Positions 6,085 through 11,724 of a stretch of DNA of 13,237 nucleotides are shown here, piece after piece; within the stretch, counting starts at the first letter, position 1; the number at the start of each line of letters is the position of its first letter. The translations under genes were made by a program, and so were the position numbers. The notes beneath the pieces are model-generated. The model saw only the letters and a list, made by a program, of their open reading frames with translations, did not search any database and was not told the origin of the DNA. This DNA comes from JACCRE01 sp049790855 (GTDB taxonomy: Bacteria > Planctomycetota > Planctomycetia > Planctomycetales > Planctomycetaceae). The stretch spans positions 1-13,237 of the forward strand of contig JBAQZJ010000313.1 of assembly GCA_049790855.1 (NCBI GenBank). Reading direction: 5' to 3'.

Positions 6085-6441
6085 TGGAGGCGGCGGGAAT
6101 TGAACCCGCGTCCTGTGAGCCCTGACTTGGAGCCTCTACGTGCGTAGTCCGTTGTTTGATCTCGCGTCGACAGGCGCACCGGACAAGGCCTGTCTGACGC
6201 CAGCCCACGACTTGTCTCGCGCCGACCGTAGCGGACGGTGAATCGGCGCCAGCCCGATTTTGCGACCGGCTGTCAGGCTCCTCAGGCAGGGATCCCTAAG
6301 CCGGAGCTACCCGATCTCTCAGGCAGCCAAAGAGAACTGCGGTTTGGCAGTTGTTGTGTGATCAGCTTTTTACGTGGCCGGCTGATCAACCACGGCACGC
6401 CACCCCAACCCGAGGAGAACCAGTCGAATCCGATCGCCCCC
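6085..6441 (-). ncRNA. ssrA: Transfer-messenger RNA (tmRNA)
   Basis: tmRNA rescues stalled ribosomes with SmpB by adding a degradation tag. The 5' end reads GGGGGCGATCGGATTCGAC, matching the tmRNA consensus, and GGGGGCG (6441-6435) pairs over 7 bp with CGCCTCC (6092-6086) to form the acceptor stem. The 3' part has ACTACGCACGTAGA and the T-arm GGACGCGGGTTCAATTCCCG typical of tmRNA. A GGCCACGTAAAAAGC segment, close to E. coli GGCCTCGTAAAAAGC, precedes the reading frame. The tag frame runs from the resume codon GCC at 6348-6346 to TGA at 6321-6319 and encodes AKPQFSLAA. The LAA end is the usual ClpXP-type signal. CCA is not encoded (A6085 is the discriminator base and TGAG follows), so it must be added after processing. 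The length of 357 nt is normal for a one-piece tmRNA. Confidence 0.97.
6319..6348 (-). other. tmRNA proteolysis-tag reading frame (AKPQFSLAA)
   Basis: Codons GCC AAA CCG CAG TTC TCT then TTG GCT GCC and TGA. The resume codon GCC follows ACAACAACT. The frame was placed by matching the flanking conserved segments of tmRNA and by the C-terminal LAA shared by bacterial tags. Confidence 0.88.
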
Positions 6442-6499
6442 GTTCTGGGTTTGGTTCACCGGGCAGACATCCGAAGACGATCCCCGGTTCGCCAAGAAG

Positions 6500-6505
6500 A
6501 TTATA
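6500..6505 (-). promoter_or_regulatory. Putative -10 element of ssrA
   Basis: A perfect TATAAT on the minus strand lies 58 nt upstream of the mature tmRNA 5' end. This fits a precursor with a leader of about 50 nt removed by RNase P. The upstream TTGCCG is only 13 nt away, too close for a standard -35, so recognition may rely on the -10 and other contacts. Confidence 0.6.
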
Positions 6506-6555
6506 CACCGCGAGCCTCCGGCAAGCGAGGGTTTCCACTACCCACAAATCGCGTG

Positions 6556-6693
6556 AAGGCGAGCGGCCGGCGTCAGCCTGCCGGTGGTTCACATCTCGCC
6601 GGCGTCATGCGAACGAAATCTCCGGCAACTCGCCCGCGACGCCGCCGGGAACCGTTCGGACGCACCGGCAGGCTGACGCCGGCCGCTCGCCTT
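6556..6693. repeat. 138-bp palindromic element with perfect 31-bp arms
   Basis: Arms at 6556-6586 and 6663-6693 are perfect inverted copies around a 76-bp spacer. The right arm ends 3 bp before the stop codon of the permease gene, so the element is immediately downstream of that gene on the minus strand. The spacer has no coding signal. GCGT occurs at 6551-6554 and 6694-6697, a weak hint of a 4-bp target duplication. It could be a non-autonomous mobile element, or a dispersed intergenic repeat serving as a 3'-end hairpin. Confidence 0.8.
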
Positions 6694-6696
6694 GCG

Positions 6697-7881
6697 TCAG
6701 TGCCGCAGCACTTTTCGCAGGATGATCAGCCCCGCGGCGAGCAGGACGGCGTTGCCGATCCACATCGCCCAGGCCGGCTCCGCCTGACCCGTCTTGCAGA
6801 GATTCATCATGCCGAGCACGAGCGGGTAATAGACGACGAGAATCGGCACGAAGCAGAGGATGAAGCTCGTCAGGAACTGTCGACGAGCCTGCATCATCGC
6901 GAAGGGGCCGCCGATCAGCACGAAGAACAGGCAACTGGTCGACATCGCCATCCGGCTGTGGATCTCGGTGTGCAGCTTGCGCAGGTCTTCGGCCTTGGGC
7001 TTTTCGAATTCCTCGTGATAGAGATCGGTGTCTGTCGCCAGGGCCTGGAAGTCGCCGAGCGTCAACGAGAACAAGGTGCGCAGATCCTTGCCGGCGACAT
7101 ACGCCGACAGTTCGCCGCGAACTTTGTCGAGCCTTTCGTTGATCTGTCGAATCGTCATATGCCGCGGCTTGGCATCCTGCATCTCTTTCGGCATGGGGAA
7201 GCGGATCGGTTCGCCCTCGCCTCGCTTGGAGATCGTGCTTCCGTCGCCGAGGTCGATCTGGCCGTTCTCGAGATGCAGAAGGATCTCGCGATGTTCCATG
7301 TCGAACTCAACCGTCGCCCGCTGCGCCTGGATGACGACCGGTTCGCGGCCGGCGGGGGTGTAGCGGAAAGTCGGCCGAATCAGCGTCTTGCCTTCGACGT
7401 CCATGACCATGACGGTCAGGCCGCGCGTCGGGTCGGCAACGAGGTGCTTCGTGCGGAGCATGTCGAGGAAAATGTCCTCCATCGCCTCCGACACGATTCG
7501 CTGGATATTCGTCATCGCCCAGGGAATGACCTGGTCGGTCAGGACGAGGGACGAAAGGCTGAGAGCCGACCCCAACAACAGCGCAGGCCAGAGCATCGAC
7601 ATCACGTTGATCCCCGCCGCCTTCGCCGCGGTCACTTCCTGGTCGCCGGCGATGCGTCCGTACACGAGGCAGACGGTCAGCAGCAGCGTCGCCGGGATCG
7701 TGAACGGCATGAGGCTCGGCACGACGAACGGCAGGATCTGCAGGGCCTGTGCCGGCCCGAGACCGCTTTCGGTCGCCTCGCGGAAGACGCCGACGAACAC
7801 GAGCAAGATCGTCAGGACGCTCAGCAGGAAGCCGAACACCTTGATCAGCTCGAAGAGGATATAACGCTGCAGAAGCCGCAT
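6697..7881 (-). CDS. LptF/LptG family permease (YjgP/YjgQ)
   Basis: LptF and LptG are the inner-membrane subunits of the LptB2FG exporter, which extracts lipopolysaccharide and passes it to LptC and LptA. The 394-aa product has the family layout: N-terminal helices about 12-34, 52-74 and 96-118, a periplasmic beta-jellyroll-like region about 140-290, then three helices about 311-332, 338-360 and 372-388. The family features RYILFELIKVF at the start, PFTIPATLLLTVCLVYGRIAGDQE (59-82) and AAKAAGINV (85-93) are clear. The ATG at 7879-7881 begins with the typical MRLLQRYILFE. The frame stays open to 8016, but the added 45 residues are not family-like. No Shine-Dalgarno site is seen. No LptB or LptC gene lies nearby, and a second family member would be expected elsewhere. 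LptF or LptG cannot be told apart here. Confidence 0.92.
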   Translation of the reverse strand: MRLLQRYILFELIKVFGFLLSVLTILLVFVGVFREATESGLGPAQALQILPFVVPSLMPFTIPATLLLTVCLVYGRIAGDQEVTAAKAAGINVMSMLWPALLLGSALSLSSLVLTDQVIPWAMTNIQRIVSEAMEDIFLDMLRTKHLVADPTRGLTVMVMDVEGKTLIRPTFRYTPAGREPVVIQAQRATVEFDMEHREILLHLENGQIDLGDGSTISKRGEGEPIRFPMPKEMQDAKPRHMTIRQINERLDKVRGELSAYVAGKDLRTLFSLTLGDFQALATDTDLYHEEFEKPKAEDLRKLHTEIHSRMAMSTSCLFFVLIGGPFAMMQARRQFLTSFILCFVPILVVYYPLVLGMMNLCKTGQAEPAWAMWIGNAVLLAAGLIILRKVLRH

Positions 7882-8101
7882 GATCGGCAGTTCGCCGGAG
7901 GCCGGGCGTGCGAGGGCGGCGCAGTCCGTCATCGCGGCGCCGGACCGGCGGAAGTAGAACAATCGCGCTGCGGGGTCAAGATCGTCCGGCCGCTTCAACC
8001 CGTGCGATCGGTGCAAGCCGCGGCATCGCGACGTCAGGCTTCAACCCGGCTCTCATTTGCGGCAGCCTGTCTTGCAAGCCCTCGCAAAGACCGTCACATT
8101 C

Positions 8102-8147
8102 GATGAGAGGGCGTCTTACGCCCCGATGAGAGGGCGTCTTACGCCCC
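8102..8147. repeat. Tandem 23-bp repeat, each unit containing a hairpin
   Basis: Two identical, directly adjacent 23-base units (8102-8124 and 8125-8147) begin GATGAGAGGGCG. Each contains GGGCGT CTT ACGCCC, a 6-bp stem with a 3-base loop. The first three bases of a third unit follow. The repeat lies 13 bp upstream of the Shine-Dalgarno site of the next gene. Confidence 0.85.
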
Positions 8148-8160
8148 GATCCGGTTCTTG

Positions 8161-8167
8161 AAGGAGG
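8161..8167 (+). promoter_or_regulatory. Strong Shine-Dalgarno site
   Basis: AAGGAGG lies 7 nt before the ATG at 8175. It is nearly a full anti-16S match and stands out because most genes in this window lack any such site. It fixes the start of the following gene. Confidence 0.85.
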
Positions 8168-8174
8168 ATTCGCC

Positions 8175-8699
8175 ATGCAGCGGCTCACACGTCTTGCGCC
8201 GTCGGCCGCGATTGGACTGGCCGGGTTCCTTCTCGGCGCCTGGACCGTCTCGCCGTTCTCGGCGGCACCGGCGCAGGTCGGTCCGGCAGCGAAAGCCGAT
8301 GCGGCGCCGGTGGTGGAGATCAGCGACGCCAACGCCGAACGGATCAAACTGGCGTCCGACGCACTGACGACCGCGCAGGCCGCACTGACGCAGGAAGGTC
8401 TTTACGTGGAAGCGATCACGGGATTGAATCCCTATGCGACGCTTTCGGGAGGCGTCGACGCGATCACCGATCTCGAAGAAGGTCGCGGTGTCGATCCGGT
8501 CACGTTCGCCGGGCTGCACATCGGGCTGGCCGTCGACGAAGTCGTGCCGCATCTTAAAACCGATGCGAACGGCCGACTGACTTACAAGGGGCAGCCCGTT
8601 CGCCTTTACCCGCCGGGACGTATGAAGCTGATGAACGAACGCCAGGCCGCGATCCTCGCGATCACCGAGGGTGGTCGTGCGGCGCCTGGAGCGCCGTGA
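8175..8699 (+). CDS. Small exported or membrane-anchored hypothetical protein
   Basis: Not recognised. The 174-aa product has a basic N-terminus and one hydrophobic stretch at about 9-31 (AAIGLAGFLLGAWTV), followed by an Ala/Pro-rich linker, so it is either secreted by a signal peptide or anchored in the inner membrane with the rest outside the cytoplasm. A predicted helix DANAERIKLASDALTTAQAAL (51-71) follows. The region LSGGVDAITDLEEGRGVDPVTFAGLHIGLAVDEVVPHL (90-127) reads like a globular alpha/beta unit ending near a TYKGQPVRLYPPGRMK motif (136-151). The start is fixed by AAGGAGG seven bases upstream. The stop overlaps the GTG of a small, doubtful open frame (GTGA). Codon use fits that of neighbouring genes, so it is very likely real; the role is unknown. 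Confidence 0.85.
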   Translation: MQRLTRLAPSAAIGLAGFLLGAWTVSPFSAAPAQVGPAAKADAAPVVEISDANAERIKLASDALTTAQAALTQEGLYVEAITGLNPYATLSGGVDAITDLEEGRGVDPVTFAGLHIGLAVDEVVPHLKTDANGRLTYKGQPVRLYPPGRMKLMNERQAAILAITEGGRAAPGAP

Positions 8700-8884
8700 C
8701 GCGGTTTCGACGTTTGGTCGGTCGGAAGTTTGGCGACGACGATGGGGAGAGGTCTGAATTTGTCGACGAAGGCGCATTTCAAGCCGCCGTTCTTGACGGA
8801 ACGATCGGTGCAAACCTTCCAGGCGGCATCGTCGTCGCGCCGCGTCCGACCCTCGCGGAATCGTTGCTCGAAGAGGCGCTTTGA
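8696..8884 (+). CDS. Doubtful 62-residue open frame coupled to the preceding gene
   Basis: A GTG start overlaps the preceding stop as GTGA, the layout of translational coupling. The product, acidic and Pro/Gly-containing (TIGANLPGGIVVAPRPTLAE at about 36-55), has no recognised domain. Its third-position GC is only about 61%, lower than neighbouring genes. A minus-strand frame over the same bases has about 72% third-position GC and an equally protein-like composition. This may therefore be a chance frame or a remnant of a repeated element. Listed as a low-confidence possibility. Confidence 0.22.
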   Translation: MTRFRRLVGRKFGDDDGERSEFVDEGAFQAAVLDGTIGANLPGGIVVAPRPTLAESLLEEAL

Positions 8885-9091
8885 GGATGCGGTTCAGCGC
8901 GACCGTCGGGGTTGCCCGATAGCTGACGTGACGCGGAAGGATTCGCGAGCGGAATTTTCTTCTCAAAGGTTTACGGCGGGCTGTAGAATCAGGGTAAGCT
9001 AAAGAGACTTGCGGGGCCGTGCCGGCAATTCGTCCGACGCGGCGCCGGAACCCGTCCTGTCGCCGTAGATCCCCACTCGGGAGTCGTTCGC
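8700..9091. other. Poorly coding region before the VWA-STN gene
   Basis: About 390 bp without a secure gene. Bases of about 8700-8890 are open in several frames on both strands. From about 8940 the sequence becomes less GC-rich (TTTTCTTCTCAAAGGTTTACGG), and TAGAAT at 8984-8989 could be a -10 for the downstream gene, although no good -35 sits at 16-18 bp. GGGAG at 9079-9083, 8 bases before the ATG at 9092, is a fair Shine-Dalgarno site. Confidence 0.45.
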
Positions 9092-11701
9092 ATGCGTCGT
9101 TCGTCGCGTCCCGCCGTCCGCTGGTTCGCCGCCGGATTGACCGCGGCCGTATCCGCCTGGCCCGCATTGCCGGCGTTTGCCGCGGAGTCACCCGCCGCAG
9201 GTTCCGCCTACACCTACTCGACACCGACCGGCGAGAAGTTCTTCGCCGTCGCGGTTCGTGCGGCCGATTTGACGGCGGCACATCGTCCGGCCGACCGGCA
9301 TGTCGTGCTTGTCGATACGTCGGCCAGTCAGACAGGCGAGCATCGCGAGCGGGCGCTGGCCGCAGTGGACGCTTTGTTGACGGCGATGCCGGCCAGGGCG
9401 AAAGTCGCGGTCTACGCGGTCGATGTTTCGACCGAGCCGCTCACGACCGGTTTCGTCTCGGCCGCCGAGGCGCGCGAGGTCGCCGCTGCGACTTTGTCGC
9501 AGCGAGTGCCGCTGGGAGCGACCGACCTGTCTCGCGGGCTGAACGAGGCACTCGCCGCGTTCGGAACGGAGCAGGCCGGCTCGGTGATCTACATCGGCGA
9601 CGGAATGAGTGCGTCGAACCTGCTGCGGACGGGCGAACTCAAGTCGCTCGCCGACGCGTTGCGCGGGCAAAAAGTGCCGGTGCACGCCTACGCCGTCGGG
9701 CCGAATACCGATTGGCGGTTGCTCGGAGTTCTCGCGCACCAGACCGGCGGTTTCATCGCACTCGACGACGAAGCCGACGACCCGGCCGTCGTCGGCAAGC
9801 GGCTCGCCGCGGCGGCGACGGCTCCTGTGCTGTATCCCGATTCGCTGAAAGCGGACGGTTCGGCGCGGCTGCTTGTCGGCGAAGCAGTGCCGCCGCTGCG
9901 CGGCGATCGCGAAACGATCCTGCTGGGGCGCGGGTCGGTTCCGGCGGAACTGCACCTGATCGCCGGCGGCCGGAAAGCGGCGTTGGCAATCGATGAATCG
10001 CATGCCGTCGACGGCTTGCCTGCCGTTCGCACGCTGGCGCTGTCTGCCGAACGGACGGCCGGTCTCGACATGCCGGCGGCCGGCAAAGAACTGCTGGCGG
10101 CAAGCGACGCGGCCGTCGATCGCACGATCGAAGGTCTCGCCGCCGTCGGCGACGCCGCGGCGAAGTCGAACAATCTCGAACAGGCGAAAGAGTTCCTCGT
10201 CTCGCTCGAATCCGCCGACCCGGCCGGCGATGCGACCGCACGGCTTCGCACGGCACTCGCACAGGCCGAGGAAATCGCGCCGCCGCCTGCGATCGTGCCG
10301 CCGCCTCCGGAAACCGTCGGAGACGACTTGATTGGCGCCGAGATCGAGCGGCAGCGAATCCTGACGCAACAAATGGCTCTCGAGACGAACGATTTGCTCG
10401 GTCAGGCACGGCAGGTCCGACAGTCGGACGCCGCGGCCGCGCTGAACATCCTTCGGCGGCAGGAGAATCTGGTCCGGCTGGCGTCCGACATCGACCCCGA
10501 AGCGCGACGTCAGCTTCTTCGCCGGTTGAACAACGAGATCGTGATCACGGAGAACGCGCGTGAAGCGAACGAGTTGAACATGATCCTCCGGCAGGAGCGG
10601 CTCGCCCAGATCGAAGCCGAGCAGCGGATGATCGACCGGATGCTGCTGGAAGAAGAGCAGCTCCACCAGCTCATCGAGCGGGTTCGCTCGCTGATGGACT
10701 TGGGGTATCACGGCGACGACGCCGCGTTCGAAGAGGCGCGCGTGGTCGCGAACGACGCGATCAACTTGCGGCCGGGCAACGGTCCGGCGATGGCGGCCCT
10801 GTTCACCGCGACGGCGGCCGATCAGCTCAACAAGGCATTCCGCCTGCGAGGGCTGCGCGAAGACCGGTTCCTCGAAACGCTGTATCAGGTCGAACTGTCG
10901 CACATCCCGTTCCCCGACGAGCCGCCGATAGTCTACCCGGCCCCGGAAGTCTGGCAGGCGTTGACGGAACGGCGTGCGGAATACGCGTCGGTCAGCCTCG
11001 AGTCGACCGGTCCGGCGGAACAGAGGATCCGTCAGGCGCTCGACAACGAAGCGGAACTCGTCTTCCCGAACACGCCGCTGCGAACGGCGCTGGAGTTCCT
11101 CGGCGACGTCCACGACATCAACATCATCGTCGACGAGACGGCGTTGACGGACGAGGGCATCAGCATCGACGACCCGGTCGATCTCACGATTTCGGGCATC
11201 ACGCTGAAGAGCGGTCTGAAGATCCTGCTGGAGCCGTACGGCCTGACGTACGTCATCGACGACGAGGTGATGAAGATCACCACCCAGACGATCGCCGATG
11301 AGATCCAGACGGTGCGCGTCTACCCGGTCGGCGATCTCGTCATTCCGATCATCTCGGGCGGCGGAATGGGCGGCGGGATGGGCGGCGGCATGATGGGCGG
11401 CGGCATGGGCGGAATGGGCGGCGGGATGGGCGGCGGGATGGGCGGCGGCATGGGAGGCATGGGGATGGGCGGCGGCTTCATGAGCGTGCCCGCACCGCAG
11501 TTGCCCCAGATTCCGCCGCGACCGAACGACGGCCGCGACGTGCCGCAGGCTCCGCGAAACGACCGACCGATCGAGGACGCCGAAGTCCGGCAGTTGCTCG
11601 ACGACGTTCTCAGTGAACAGGCCGCACTGCCGTCGCTGGCCGGTCAGGCGTTCGCTTCCGTCCGCGACGTCGAGGGCGAGAGCGCCGGCAAAAAAAAATG
11701 A
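9092..11701 (+). CDS. Exported VWA-like / coiled-coil / STN-domain protein with Gly-Met tract
   Basis: Exact role unknown. The 869-aa product begins with an Arg-rich stretch and a hydrophobic signal peptide ending near AFAAE (28-32), so it is extracytoplasmic. A VWA-type domain (about 68-240) has a complete MIDAS set: DTSAS (75-79), Thr144 in GATDLS, and Asp170 in IGDG, implying Mg- or Mn-dependent ligand binding. A Pro-rich linker (396-408) leads to a charged helical, probably coiled-coil region (about 415-535), then a mixed region to 640. Residues about 645-733 match the secretin/TonB short N-terminal (STN) pattern (FPNTPLRTALEFLGDVHDINIIVD at 658-681, then GLKILLEPYGLTYVIDDEVMKI). A Gly-Met tract (757-796) and a Pro-rich, acidic C-terminus follow, without a secretin beta-barrel. 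The start is supported by GGGAG at 9079-9083. Its last codons are three AAA, overlapping the next gene as ATGA. Confidence 0.88.
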   Translation: MRRSSRPAVRWFAAGLTAAVSAWPALPAFAAESPAAGSAYTYSTPTGEKFFAVAVRAADLTAAHRPADRHVVLVDTSASQTGEHRERALAAVDALLTAMPARAKVAVYAVDVSTEPLTTGFVSAAEAREVAAATLSQRVPLGATDLSRGLNEALAAFGTEQAGSVIYIGDGMSASNLLRTGELKSLADALRGQKVPVHAYAVGPNTDWRLLGVLAHQTGGFIALDDEADDPAVVGKRLAAAATAPVLYPDSLKADGSARLLVGEAVPPLRGDRETILLGRGSVPAELHLIAGGRKAALAIDESHAVDGLPAVRTLALSAERTAGLDMPAAGKELLAASDAAVDRTIEGLAAVGDAAAKSNNLEQAKEFLVSLESADPAGDATARLRTALAQAEEIAPPPAIVPPPPETVGDDLIGAEIERQRILTQQMALETNDLLGQARQVRQSDAAAALNILRRQENLVRLASDIDPEARRQLLRRLNNEIVITENAREANELNMILRQERLAQIEAEQRMIDRMLLEEEQLHQLIERVRSLMDLGYHGDDAAFEEARVVANDAINLRPGNGPAMAALFTATAADQLNKAFRLRGLREDRFLETLYQVELSHIPFPDEPPIVYPAPEVWQALTERRAEYASVSLESTGPAEQRIRQALDNEAELVFPNTPLRTALEFLGDVHDINIIVDETALTDEGISIDDPVDLTISGITLKSGLKILLEPYGLTYVIDDEVMKITTQTIADEIQTVRVYPVGDLVIPIISGGGMGGGMGGGMMGGGMGGMGGGMGGGMGGGMGGMGMGGGFMSVPAPQLPQIPPRPNDGRDVPQAPRNDRPIEDAEVRQLLDDVLSEQAALPSLAGQAFASVRDVEGESAGKKK
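11357..11482 (+). repeat. Gly-Met-rich low-complexity tract inside the VWA-STN gene
   Basis: Degenerate GGCGGNATG units encode about 40 residues of Gly and Met (residues 756-797), with GGGM and GGM as units. It lies between the STN domain and the Pro-rich tail. Such tracts expand and contract easily, so length may vary between strains. Confidence 0.85.
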
Positions 11702-11724
11702 CGGAGAGCGCCGCTTCAGCGGCG
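11690..11724 (+). other. Candidate slippage site joining the two genes
   Basis: Nine consecutive A (11690-11698) form the last three sense codons of the upstream gene, then TGA (11699-11701). The downstream ATG is 11698-11700, in the -1 frame. A -1 ribosomal slip on A AAA AAA (11692-11698), or one extra A added by RNA polymerase, would read through the stop and join the two frames. A 6-bp GC hairpin, CGCCGC TTCA GCGGCG (11709-11724), starts 10 bases after the run, and a purine-rich GAGGG (11672-11676) lies 15 bases before the slippery heptamer. The layout resembles the E. coli dnaX cassette; use is unproven. Confidence 0.5.

Larger units (their letters stand above)
7882..8174. other. Divergent intergenic region permease / hypothetical gene
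   Basis: About 290 bp between the minus-strand permease gene and a plus-strand gene. It holds the tandem 23-bp repeat at 8102-8147 and a strong Shine-Dalgarno site at 8161-8167. No reliable promoter could be assigned for either direction. Confidence 0.45.

Noticed and set aside
6085..6115. tRNA 3' half (T-arm and acceptor)
   Set aside because: The matching 5' half is 350 bases away and is the tmRNA 5' domain, so the whole is ssrA and not a tRNA.
6506..6530. TTGCCG as the -35 of the ssrA promoter
   Set aside because: It is only 13 nt from TATAAT, too short for a normal sigma-70 spacer.
6551..6697. GCGT as a target-site duplication of the 138-bp element
   Set aside because: Four matching bases in GC-rich DNA, with one unexplained base before the left arm, are too weak to assert insertion.
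6238..8106. 622-codon plus-strand open frame
   Set aside because: It runs antisense through tmRNA, the palindromic element and the LptF/LptG-type gene, all better supported.
8102..8147. CRISPR-like repeat
   Set aside because: The two units are directly adjacent with no spacer and there is no cas gene.
8139..9281. 380-codon minus-strand open frame
   Set aside because: It overlaps the well-supported 8175-8699 gene and the start of the VWA-STN gene; its product is Arg/Ser-rich and shadow-like.
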